Source of the DNA: Bacteroidota bacterium
GTDB lineage: Bacteria; Bacteroidota; Ignavibacteria; Ignavibacteriales; Melioribacteraceae
Reading direction: 5' to 3'
NCBI GenBank assembly: GCA_021814855.1
Contig: JAKAHQ010000001.1
Span: 1-20,761 of the forward strand
Length of the DNA stretch: 20,761 nt
The notes under the pieces are model-generated. The model had not been told where the DNA came from, did no database searches, and saw nothing but the letters and a program-made list of their open reading frames with translations. Shown here piece by piece: positions 1-7,131 of the stretch. How positions within the stretch are numbered: the first letter of the stretch is position 1; every line of letters begins with the position of its first letter. The translations under genes and the position numbers were made by a program.

Positions 1-1
1 A

Positions 2-427
2 ACTTACGGCGGTAATCTTGAATTGAAAGGCGCAGTTGGAAAAGTAAAAGGTAAAACAAACGGCGGCAACATTACCCTTTACGATGTAAAAGGAAGCGTG
101 GATGTTAAAACTTTGGCGGGAGAAGTTTCCGTGGCTCTCGATCCTGCGCCTAACAGCGAAAGTAAAATAAGCACCAACGCGGGCTCAATAAATTTAAAAG
201 TTCCTTCCTTGGCCAAGACAACTATTGAAGCCAGCGTTCATGTTCAAGGATGGTGGCGGGATGCCAAAGATAGTTATAAAATACATTCCGACTTTGAAGC
301 CGAATCGTATAAAGCCGACGACCGCAGACATGAAATTGTAGGAACGTATGTTCTTAACGGCGGCGGAAGCAAAATATTTTTGAAGTCAGTTAACGATGAA
401 ATAACAATTAAAAAAGAAGCGAAGTAA
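2..427 (+). CDS. DUF4097-type beta-strand repeat protein, C-terminal part (5' truncated)
   Basis: The reading frame is open from base 2 to the TAA at 425-427, so the gene begins upstream of the window and 141 residues are visible. The visible start has short beta-strand units ending in Gly-Gly turns (TYGG, TNGG), the same pattern as the next gene, where TYGG also occurs. After about residue 50 the repeats give way to a C-terminal region with NGGGSKIFLKSVNDEITIKK, matching the end of the neighbouring protein (GGKNKIKIRTINGNVYLKK). This is the layout of the DUF4097 putative adhesin family, predicted beta-helices that are often encoded next to ECF sigma / anti-sigma genes. Its molecular job is unknown. 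It probably forms an operon and a paralogous pair with the gene 10 bases downstream. The signal peptide, if any, lies outside the window. Confidence 0.8.
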   Translation, partial: TYGGNLELKGAVGKVKGKTNGGNITLYDVKGSVDVKTLAGEVSVALDPAPNSESKISTNAGSINLKVPSLAKTTIEASVHVQGWWRDAKDSYKIHSDFEAESYKADDRRHEIVGTYVLNGGGSKIFLKSVNDEITIKKEAK

Positions 428-432
428 AGGAG
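426..432 (+). promoter_or_regulatory. Shine-Dalgarno for the second DUF4097 gene
   Basis: AAAGGAG lies 5 bases before the ATG at 438 and overlaps the stop codon of the upstream gene (TAA at 425-427). This fixes the start at 438 and supports coupled translation of the pair. Confidence 0.8.
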
Positions 433-437
433 TTGAT

Positions 438-1640
438 ATGAAAAAATTCTCGATAATAATGGCGCTTGCACTTGCGGGTTTTCTATTCCTCGCATTAAAA
501 CTTGATAGCGGGATCAATTTCCAGAACAGAAATTTGGCTTGCCTTATCTCGCCGGTAAAATATTTCCACGACGCTAAGGAATTCAACATGAAGCCGGGTT
601 CGAAATTAAATGTTCATCTTCAAACCGGCGGCAATATTGAAGTTGAATCCTGGAACGAAAATAAAGTCTCCGTCGAAATTGATAAAATGGATGTTAACAA
701 AGCGGCTTTGTCTTTTAAACAATCCGATGACGAATTGGAAATTTCAAATGATATCGGCTGGGAAAAAGATGGATTCGACAGCGACGCCACACTTAAAATT
801 AAGGTACCGTCAAAATTTGACTTGGAGCTTTATACCTCCGGCGGAGAAATTTCAATTAAAGGTGTCGAAGGCGCAATAGATGGACAAACGATGGGAGGCG
901 ATTTAACCCTGAGCGGCTTAAAAGGAAAAGTTAAACTCAATACTATGGGTGGAGAAATTTCGCTTAAGGATTCTGAAGTAGACGGTTCCGTTAAAACTAT
1001 GGGCGGAGAAGTGCTCGTGGAAAATGTAAAGGGTGATGTTGATGCATCTTCCATGGGCGGGCAGGTTCGCCAGGTAAATGTTGAAGGAAGAGGTAAATCG
1101 ATAGGCAAAGAAGTTAACATCACAACAATGGGCGGCGACTTAATTATTGATAAAGCCCCCAGCGGCGCATATCTTAAAACCATGGGCGGTAAGATTGAGG
1201 TTAACCAGGCAGGTAAATTTCTTGAGGCCGAAACTTACGGCGGAGCTATCGAGGCAAAGGCGGTTGACGGATGGATTAAAGCTAAAACTATGGGCGGCGA
1301 TATTGATGTTAAAATGACCGGCGATCCGAACGAAGGCAAAAGGGACGTAACTCTGCAGTCCTTGGGCGGAGATATAACGTTGGTTGTACCCGCAAATCTT
1401 TCAATGGATATTGATGTTGAAATAGCTTATGTGAAAAACAGGAAACACAAATCCGACGAGGAATTTAATAAATATAAAATCGTAAGCGATTTCCCGGTTA
1501 ACCAGGAAAGGTCGAAAGAGTGGGATACTTCAAAAGGTTCACCGAGAAAATATATTTACGCAAAAGGAACCGTTGAAGGCGGTAAAAACAAAATCAAGAT
1601 TAGAACTATCAACGGAAATGTTTATCTAAAGAAAGCTTAA
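438..1640 (+). CDS. DUF4097 family beta-helix envelope protein with [ST]xGG repeats
   Basis: A 400-residue protein of the DUF4097 putative adhesin type; function unknown, probably exported to the envelope. Residues 1-22 are a basic start (MKK) followed by a hydrophobic stretch, read as a signal peptide or N-terminal anchor without a clear lipobox. Residues 134-311 carry a repeated turn, [ST]-x-Gly-Gly, at about 134, 151, 169, 187, 205, 230, 248, 267, 284 and 308. Most spacings are 17-19 residues, which suits one rung of a parallel beta-helix. Two spacings of about 24-25 suggest an insertion or a longer rung. The C-terminus (330-400) resembles that of the upstream partial gene, so the two are tandem paralogues. 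The start is set by the strong Shine-Dalgarno, and a terminator follows 24 bases after the stop. Confidence 0.85.
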   Translation: MKKFSIIMALALAGFLFLALKLDSGINFQNRNLACLISPVKYFHDAKEFNMKPGSKLNVHLQTGGNIEVESWNENKVSVEIDKMDVNKAALSFKQSDDELEISNDIGWEKDGFDSDATLKIKVPSKFDLELYTSGGEISIKGVEGAIDGQTMGGDLTLSGLKGKVKLNTMGGEISLKDSEVDGSVKTMGGEVLVENVKGDVDASSMGGQVRQVNVEGRGKSIGKEVNITTMGGDLIIDKAPSGAYLKTMGGKIEVNQAGKFLEAETYGGAIEAKAVDGWIKAKTMGGDIDVKMTGDPNEGKRDVTLQSLGGDITLVVPANLSMDIDVEIAYVKNRKHKSDEEFNKYKIVSDFPVNQERSKEWDTSKGSPRKYIYAKGTVEGGKNKIKIRTINGNVYLKKA

Positions 1641-1663
1641 TCTTATAAATCTTCGATGCACAT

Positions 1664-1700
1664 AAAAACCCGGTTGATTTACGAAAGCAATCGGGTTTTT
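1664..1700 (+). terminator. Rho-independent terminator, probably bidirectional
   Basis: The 13-base arms 1664-1676 and 1688-1700 pair fully (one G-T pair) around an 11-base loop. The left arm starts with five A and the right arm ends in a run of six T (1696-1701). It therefore works as a terminator for the DUF4097 pair on the + strand and has the A/T flanks needed to stop transcripts from the - strand sigma operon as well. Confidence 0.87.
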
Positions 1701-1701
1701 T

Positions 1702-2260
1702 ATATTATTAATTCCCTGCCGTCGGTATGTAAAACTCGCAGTTTAAAACGCTAAATAACGTCTGCCCCTCTCAACATATATTTCATTCTTTCGATCAAGT
1801 TTTTCTGAAACGGGATGTAGAAAGGTATTCCCGAAAAATGAGCTTCTGAATAGAAAATCCCATTTCTAGAATAAAAATGCGGATTCTGAGCCAAAATATC
1901 ATCATTCACATCGAATAATTGACGAGTTACAACCGAACATTGGCAATTTACAATGAAGCATTAACCGTTTACAATAAGACATTGGCAGTTTACAATGCAG
2001 CAATAGCGATTTGCATTGAAGCATTAACCGTTTACAATGAAGCAATAGCGATTTGCATTGCGACATTGCCGATTTACATCGCCACGGAGCCCGTTTACGG
2101 CGACGCATCGATGATTTACATCAAGGAATGGAGACTTACAATGAAGAAATGGCAATTTACAATGAGGAAAATGAAATTCATAGAAGAGGGAAAATCAGAG
2201 GCAGGCGGTATAATCCGGCAATTTTAAACCGGGAGAAACCGGATTAGCTTGGATATAAAA
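1702..2260. other. Gene-free region between convergent operons
   Basis: About 560 bases with no supportable gene. From about 1840 it contains ~20-21-base periodic sequence, described separately. Bases 1702-1840 show nothing recognisable. Bases 2183-2260 contain a short direct repeat (AAACCGG twice near 2225-2242) but no convincing hairpin with a T run. It lies between the 3' end of the DUF4097 genes and the 3' end of the anti-sigma gene. Confidence 0.7.
1905..2176. repeat. Degenerate 21-bp tandem repeat array (about 13 units)
   Basis: A TTTACAATG-like element recurs with its fourth base (A of TTTA, or the aligned base) one after T/C at 1907, 1928, 1949, 1970, 1991, 2012, 2033, 2054, 2075, 2096, 2117, 2137 and 2158. 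Steps are 21 bases except one of 20. The unit is roughly TTTACAATGAAGCATTAACCG, with a variant TTTGCATTG in two units. Longer copies also recur: GAAGCATTAACCG + TTTACAAT 63 bases apart, and GCAATAGCGATTTGCATTG 42 bases apart. Both strands stay open because 21 is a multiple of three, but the 20-base step changes the reading frame while keeping the DNA motif. This argues that the repeat is maintained as DNA, not protein. No palindromic unit or CRISPR-like spacer pattern is seen. Confidence 0.85.
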
Positions 2261-2515
2261 TTATTCCTTCAACCCCAAAAACTCAATCAATCTATTGTGC
2301 GCTTCTTCGGAAATATTCACATCGTACTTTTTGTAGAACTGAATTGTTGTTTCGACAGATTCGAAATAGTGCTGACAGTTATCGCATTTTTCAAGATGAG
2401 CTTTTATCTCTATGCATTTCGGCGAATCCAATTCCTCGCCGAGATTATCGCAAATGTGCGACATAACTTCCTTGCATGTCGGCGCGCTTTTTATAGTAGA
2501 TTTTAGTTCCGTCAT
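2261..2515 (-). CDS. Zinc-finger anti-sigma factor (soluble, ZAS type)
   Basis: An 84-residue protein encoded directly after an ECF sigma factor. It has the ZAS zinc-binding core His40-x3-Cys44-x2-Cys47 (HLEKCDNC), plus Cys14, Cys22 and Cys34 upstream. The family binds and holds its cognate ECF sigma factor inactive, and in several members zinc or disulphide chemistry at these cysteines controls release. No transmembrane segment is visible, so it should be cytoplasmic, unlike the membrane-anchored RseA type. Its ATG overlaps the sigma stop codon by one base (TAATG at 2513-2517), giving translational coupling and probably fixed stoichiometry. The signal sensed cannot be read from sequence; a redox or metal signal is an inference from the cysteines. 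Confidence 0.85.
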   Translation of the reverse strand: MTELKSTIKSAPTCKEVMSHICDNLGEELDSPKCIEIKAHLEKCDNCQHYFESVETTIQFYKKYDVNISEEAHNRLIEFLGLKE

Positions 2516-3072
2516 TATCCTAATCTCGTATTTAATTCGTTTCTTAAAAATGATCTTGCCCGGTGCAGTCTGGATTTAACCGCCGGCACGGAAAGGTCCA
2601 CAATTTTCGCGGTCTCTTCCGTAGATAATCCTTCAACGTCTCTCAGCATAAAAATAACTCTGTAATCAGCCGGAAGTTTTTCAATCGCCTCATCGAGCAT
2701 AGCTTTGAGCTCATTATTTTCTGTAACTTTATCCGGAGTAACTTTCCAATCGGCAATTTCTTTTTCGTCAATTGCCGCGTCGTCGTCTTCGAACGATGCA
2801 AATTCTCTTTTGCCTTCGCTGCGGGCAAGCATCAAGCAATGATTCGAAACTACCCTGTAGAGCCATGTAGATAATTTCGATTGCCCGCTGAACTGACCGA
2901 TGCTTTTTACCATGCTTAGAAATGTTTCCTGCATTGTATTTTCGGCGCGGTCTTTATTCCGGCAAATTTTAAAAGAAAAATTATAAACAGTCTGCTCGTA
3001 AAGTTTTACAAGTTCGGCAAGCGCTTTGCGGTCGCCGCTTTGAGCTTTTTCAATAAGTAATTGTTCTTCCAT
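2515..3072 (-). CDS. ECF (extracytoplasmic function) RNA polymerase sigma factor
   Basis: 185 residues, the usual ECF length. Region 2 spans roughly residues 20-90, with DRAENTMQETFLSMVK and the conserved FSGQSKLSTWLYRVVSNHC segment for core binding and -10 recognition. Region 4 (about 125-180) ends in a helix-turn-helix, LSVPAVKSRLHRARSFLR, for -35 recognition. A short acidic linker (FEDDDAAIDEKE) separates them. It is followed with a one-base overlap by a zinc-finger anti-sigma gene, the classical pair. It lies 14 bases after the DNA glycosylase gene on the same strand, so the three are probably co-transcribed. Many ECF factors activate their own operon; no target promoter is identified here. 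No strong Shine-Dalgarno precedes the ATG. Confidence 0.93.
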   Translation of the reverse strand: MEEQLLIEKAQSGDRKALAELVKLYEQTVYNFSFKICRNKDRAENTMQETFLSMVKSIGQFSGQSKLSTWLYRVVSNHCLMLARSEGKREFASFEDDDAAIDEKEIADWKVTPDKVTENNELKAMLDEAIEKLPADYRVIFMLRDVEGLSTEETAKIVDLSVPAVKSRLHRARSFLRNELNTRLG

Positions 3073-3086
3073 TGAGTTGGATGCAG

Positions 3087-3719
3087 TTATTTTAGTATAG
3101 ATTCAAAATCGCCGTCTAAATATTTCCACAGATACATACTTGCAACAGAACAGTACGGGTGCCAACCGTTTTTGTTGGCAATGGAGTTGATCTTTTTCTC
3201 ATCCGGCAATTTTCTGAGGCCGTAATTTAACATTACGGACTTACGAATTCCAAGATCGGAAAAGGGAAGCACATCAGTCCTGTTCATGGAAAAAATTAAG
3301 AACATGTGAACAGTCCAAACGCCCACGCCTTTGATCTTAGTTAAGTAGTCGATTATCTCGCTGTCTGTTTTTCCGGAAAGGTTTTTCAAGGATATTTCTT
3401 TGGAAAGAATTTTCTGCGAAAGGTCTTTAACATATTTTACTTTGGCATTGGATAAACCGAGATTTCGAAGCACTAAATCATTGGTAGAAATAATAAATTC
3501 GGGTACCGGCTTGTTGTTGTAGTAATTCATAAAGCGGTTGCAAATCGTTTCCGCAGCGTAAACCGATAACTGTTGACCGATAATTGATCTGAGCAGGGCA
3601 TTGAAGTATTGCCTGCCAGGTCTTAGATTGATAATACCGATGTTTTTTATTATTGTTGAAAGCACTTTATCGTTTTTAGAAATATGCTTTACTGCTTGTT
3701 CAATTTCATGATTAAGCAT
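3087..3719 (-). CDS. DNA-3-methyladenine glycosylase II-like (HhH-GPD, AlkA family)
   Basis: A 210-residue base-excision repair glycosylase that should remove alkylated purines from DNA. The HhH-GPD fold is clear: the helix-hairpin-helix with its GVG turn at about residues 126-139 (LTKIKGVGVWTVHM), followed by the catalytic aspartate Asp155 in LPFSDLGIRK. GQQLS near residue 48 and the C-terminal GWHPYCSVASMYLWKYLD are also typical. It lacks the extra N-terminal domain of E. coli AlkA (282 aa), so it is a compact single-domain member. It heads the strand that continues into the ECF sigma and anti-sigma genes, so it may belong to a stress response. Its ATG sits only 17 bases from the divergent kinase-like gene. 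The exact substrate range is uncertain. Confidence 0.88.
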   Translation of the reverse strand: MLNHEIEQAVKHISKNDKVLSTIIKNIGIINLRPGRQYFNALLRSIIGQQLSVYAAETICNRFMNYYNNKPVPEFIISTNDLVLRNLGLSNAKVKYVKDLSQKILSKEISLKNLSGKTDSEIIDYLTKIKGVGVWTVHMFLIFSMNRTDVLPFSDLGIRKSVMLNYGLRKLPDEKKINSIANKNGWHPYCSVASMYLWKYLDGDFESILK

Positions 3720-3736
3720 TAATTTTTGCCTCGAAA

Positions 3737-6196
3737 ATGGAAAATCAATTGTTAATAGCGTTAAGCCGGAATAAGTTACTCCAAAACATAGATATTTCTA
3801 AAATAGATTTGCAAAATGTAAAAGGAAAGCTTATTACATTGGGCGAGGGAGAAATTCTTTACCGCGAAGGCGATACCGCCGAAATTATATTTCTTCTTGT
3901 GAGCGGTCAAATCAACGTGTTGAAAAAAAGACTTCTCGGGAAAACAAAATCTTATCTCTTCAGGGAAAACGACTTTTTCGGTCACGAAGAATATTTCGAG
4001 GAGACCTCCAGAACTTCTACTGCCGTAGCGTTGGTAGATTCTTACCTTATTGCTCTTAACAGAGATGAGATGGATTCGCTGATAAAGCAAGACAATGAAA
4101 TACTGGTGAACCTCAAAGAACCAATACCGGAAAATTTTGTTGAGGATCTTCTTAGAAAAGAAAAGCTACAGTCTAATAAATCCGGCTTTTCATCCGATGA
4201 ATTCGGCAACCTGCCGGAGGATCAAAGCGAGAGAGCAGTAAAGTCTACGGTAGTGGATGAGAGCAAGACGATGGATTTCTTCAAATCAATTTCGGATTTC
4301 TCGCGCTCGCGCGATTCGCATCTAATTCAGCCGCTTAAAGATTTTGAAGAAGCGCTTAGAAAAGAAGAATTAAGCGAAGATAAAATTCCCGCCGAATTAC
4401 CTGAGTCAACATTAACTCAAGGCGAAGAGAAACTGCCCGAAAAACAGACGGGCATTTCCGAAGAAAATATTTTGCCGTCGACCGGCTTTGATGAAAAAAT
4501 ATTTTTAAATGAGGATGGAATACCTAAATCCGAATTCGAACTGCCGGAAGTTAAATCGGAACCGGAAGCGGAAACTCCTCCGGTAATTCAACCGGAAGAA
4601 ATACTGGAAACCGGAAATTTCATCGAGCCGGAAAAGGAGAGAAACAAAAGTCTCAACGACGCCCTCTTTCAAATTCTATCCGGCGGAGATGTTCTTAATA
4701 GCGGGCATTTGCAGGAAAACCCTGCTGCTGAAGAGATTCAACCTGTTCGGGAAGTTTCTGAAGTTCGACAAAATGAAGAAATTATAGACTCTGCAAAAGT
4801 TCAAACGGAAAGTATAGAAATTACAAATGAAATTTCCGGCGATATACCGGCTGTTCCAAATGAAGAAGATATAACTGAGGAGACGGTTATAAAAGAAGAG
4901 GTGGTACATGACGAAACGGAACAAGTATTATCGGTCAACGTAGATGAACCGGCAAAAGCAGCAAATGTCCTCCCGGAAGAATACGGCGCTCTTCAAGAAA
5001 TTGAAGTTGCTGCCGAAGAGAAAAAGAAGTTCGATTTTCCCGGCCAAATCATCAGCGTTCTTGAGAAAGTTAATTCAAGCATTGTTTTATCGGAGGTTCT
5101 TAAAAATATTCTCGACGCTGCCAAAATACTTACTTCATCGGATGTTTGTTTAATATTTCAAACGGACTGGCCGCGAAACGAACTTTGGACAATGATTGAT
5201 ACCGGCTTTGGCAAACGCGAAGTTCGTTTCAAAGTCGGGGACGGATTAGCGGGACTTTCCGCAAAAAACGGCGAAGCCGTTATTGTAAACGGATTAAGTA
5301 AAAACCTGCAGTACAATTTTGATCTTGTAAAAAGTTTTTGCGAGGCAGCCGGGAGCGTTATGGCTTTTCCGGTAAAGAATAAAAAGAACGAAGTAGTTGC
5401 CGTGCTGGAGTTGATTAAAAAACGCCCGTTTGAATTTAACGACGAACACGAAGAAAACTTACGCACGGTTTCGATTACCTTTTCAAACGCAATAAAAAAC
5501 GCAGAGCTGGCGGAAAACCTGGTAAGACTGGAACGCGAATTCTCTCTGTCCAAGGTTGCTAATTTTCTTGACATGGAAATAAAAAGGCCGATGCTTCTCA
5601 GCAAACGTTACGCCGAACATTTGAAAAGCAAACAATTGCCGCATGATGCCGAAGGCGTATTGGACTCACTGCTTGAAGAATTAAATTCCGTATCCGATAT
5701 AGTAACTACAACGGCGAATTATCCGGAGAAAAAATTACCGCTGCGCATTGTAAACGTAAGCCTGAATAATTCTCTTAGAGACTTTGCGCAGAAAAGCGAA
5801 CAATACGTTGAAAGTAAGTTTTCGCAAATAATAAATGAACTGGACAGCGATACCACGGTTAAGATGGATGTAAAAGAATTCTATCAGTGTTATCTTATAA
5901 TTATTAAGAACGCGTGCGATGCAGCCCCAGACGGCGGCAAGATAGTTGTCTCGACCAAGAAGCTCGACCGCAATGTTGAGATTCATATCAAGGATAACGG
6001 CCGCGGTATTAGCGATGAAACAAAACTGAAAATATTTGAGCCGTTCTTCAGCGAAGGGAAACGCGAAGGAACCGGCATAGGCCTCGCTGTAGCAAAACGT
6101 GTTGTTGAAGCTCACAACGGAACAATTAAAGTGGAAAGTTCTGTTGGAGAAGGCGCCGATTTTATTATAACCCTTCCGATAGTTTCCGCTTTTTAG
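3737..6196 (+). CDS. Cyclic-nucleotide-binding / GAF / histidine-kinase-like protein lacking the phospho-His
   Basis: 819 residues in four parts. Residues ~15-130 are a CNB (Crp-like) fold with GEILYREGD, the FGHEE phosphate-binding turn and SRTST with the conserved Arg. Residues ~145-430 are a long acidic, Glu/Pro-rich, probably disordered linker. Residues ~440-600 are a GAF domain (SSDVCLIFQTDW to the FEFNDEHEENLRTVS region). Residues ~600-819 are a kinase core with an intact ATP-binding domain: N box Asn725 (KNACDAAPDGG), G1 DNGRG at Asp753, and G2 GTGIGLAVAKRVVEAHNG from Gly778. In the dimerisation helix the usual H-E-[IL]-[KR]-x-P box reads MEIKRP, with Met613 where the phosphoacceptor His belongs. 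No transmembrane helix and no receiver domain are seen, and no response regulator lies nearby. It probably senses a small ligand and may act as an ATP-binding allosteric protein or use another acceptor; this is inference. The start matches the family domain start, but no Shine-Dalgarno is visible. Confidence 0.85.
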   Translation: MENQLLIALSRNKLLQNIDISKIDLQNVKGKLITLGEGEILYREGDTAEIIFLLVSGQINVLKKRLLGKTKSYLFRENDFFGHEEYFEETSRTSTAVALVDSYLIALNRDEMDSLIKQDNEILVNLKEPIPENFVEDLLRKEKLQSNKSGFSSDEFGNLPEDQSERAVKSTVVDESKTMDFFKSISDFSRSRDSHLIQPLKDFEEALRKEELSEDKIPAELPESTLTQGEEKLPEKQTGISEENILPSTGFDEKIFLNEDGIPKSEFELPEVKSEPEAETPPVIQPEEILETGNFIEPEKERNKSLNDALFQILSGGDVLNSGHLQENPAAEEIQPVREVSEVRQNEEIIDSAKVQTESIEITNEISGDIPAVPNEEDITEETVIKEEVVHDETEQVLSVNVDEPAKAANVLPEEYGALQEIEVAAEEKKKFDFPGQIISVLEKVNSSIVLSEVLKNILDAAKILTSSDVCLIFQTDWPRNELWTMIDTGFGKREVRFKVGDGLAGLSAKNGEAVIVNGLSKNLQYNFDLVKSFCEAAGSVMAFPVKNKKNEVVAVLELIKKRPFEFNDEHEENLRTVSITFSNAIKNAELAENLVRLEREFSLSKVANFLDMEIKRPMLLSKRYAEHLKSKQLPHDAEGVLDSLLEELNSVSDIVTTTANYPEKKLPLRIVNVSLNNSLRDFAQKSEQYVESKFSQIINELDSDTTVKMDVKEFYQCYLIIIKNACDAAPDGGKIVVSTKKLDRNVEIHIKDNGRGISDETKLKIFEPFFSEGKREGTGIGLAVAKRVVEAHNGTIKVESSVGEGADFIITLPIVSAF

Positions 6197-6225
6197 ATTT
6201 TTATCTTTGAACTATTTCACCCGCG

Positions 6226-7131
6226 ATGAAATATAATCTTATAACAATATTGGGACCGACGGCAGTCGGTAAAACATGCCTTGCTGCGATGCTTGCAAAT
6301 AAATTCGACGGTGAAATTATTTCCGCCGACTCCCGCCAGGTATACAGGGGAATGGATATCGGCACGGGTAAAGATCTTTCGGATTATGTTGTTGACGGGA
6401 AAAATATTCCGCATCATTTAATTGATGTCATCGATCCTGCCGAGGAATTTAATCTTTTTATGTTTCAGCAGAAGTTTTATAAATCATTTGGCGATATTAG
6501 CCAGCGCGGGAAAATTCCTTTTCTCGTTGGCGGAACGGGGCTGTATCTTCACTCTGTACTCAAAACTTACAACTTGAAAGCGGCTGATTTTGACGAACGA
6601 AGATTTGAACAGCTTAACAAACTCGGCGATGATGAGTTAAAAGAAATACTTGTTAATCTAAATCCGAATCTCCACAATACGACCGATCTGCTTCTTAAAG
6701 AAAGAATTATCAGGGCAATAATGATTTCAGAAATCAATGGCGCGATGCAACCGCTTGATAGAGTTACGATTAACTCTCTCACTATCGGCGTTAATATGGA
6801 AAGAGATGAAGTAAAAAAAAGAATTACCACAAGGTTAAAGCAACGCCTTCAAAGCGGTATGATCGACGAGGTTAAATATTTGATGGACAGCGGCGTAACT
6901 TATGAACGGCTGCAGTTGTTCGGGCTCGAATATAAATTTATTTCGCTCTATCTTAAAGGCGAACTTAATTATAATGATATGTATCAAAAGTTAAACAGTG
7001 CTATTCACAGCTTTGCCAAACGACAGATGACGTGGTTTAGAAAAATGGAGAAGGAAGGCGTTCAAATTAACTGGATTAACGGTGGGGATTATAATGCGGC
7101 CGAACGTATCATGTCCGAAAATTATTTTTAA
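6226..7131 (+). CDS. miaA: tRNA dimethylallyltransferase MiaA
   Basis: Transfers a dimethylallyl group from DMAPP to N6 of adenosine 37 in tRNAs reading codons that start with U, the first step to ms2i6A. The 301-residue length is normal. Residues 10-17 are the P-loop GPTAVGKT, 34-43 ADSRQVYRGM bind the tRNA base, 63-70 HHLIDVID, and 102-108 GGTGLYL is the family signature. After DIGTG the usual AKP motif is replaced by KDLSDYVVDGKN, a variant form of the family. The gene starts 29 bases after the kinase-like gene and its stop overlaps the next start (TAATG), so it is in an operon with the glycosyltransferase. No good Shine-Dalgarno precedes the ATG. The assignment is sure; which tRNAs it acts on is known only from the family. 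Confidence 0.95.
   Translation: MKYNLITILGPTAVGKTCLAAMLANKFDGEIISADSRQVYRGMDIGTGKDLSDYVVDGKNIPHHLIDVIDPAEEFNLFMFQQKFYKSFGDISQRGKIPFLVGGTGLYLHSVLKTYNLKAADFDERRFEQLNKLGDDELKEILVNLNPNLHNTTDLLLKERIIRAIMISEINGAMQPLDRVTINSLTIGVNMERDEVKKRITTRLKQRLQSGMIDEVKYLMDSGVTYERLQLFGLEYKFISLYLKGELNYNDMYQKLNSAIHSFAKRQMTWFRKMEKEGVQINWINGGDYNAAERIMSENYF

Noticed and set aside
23..25. TTG as the start of the first gene
   Set aside because: The frame continues upstream to base 2 with repeat-family sequence, so the gene is cut by the window edge.
1905..2176. CRISPR array
   Set aside because: There are no unique spacers; the whole 21-bp unit is repetitive and degenerate, and no cas genes are present.
1919..2227. Heptapeptide-repeat protein from a TTG start, with a second open frame on the other strand (1902-2108)
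   Set aside because: No Shine-Dalgarno, a TTG start, and both strands stay open only because the repeat unit is 21 bases. The 20-base step near 2117-2137 shifts the protein repeat but not the DNA motif.
5158..5604. 148-residue open frame on the minus strand inside the kinase-like gene
   Set aside because: A shadow of the GAF and dimerisation region; no ribosome site and no family resemblance. The same applies to the + strand frame at 14314-14778 inside pseI/pseGH.
6202..6209. TATCTTTG as a -7 promoter element for miaA
   Set aside because: It matches TAnnTTTG but no -33 box is visible, and it lies in a 29-base gap of a likely operon; one short match in AT-rich DNA is not enough.
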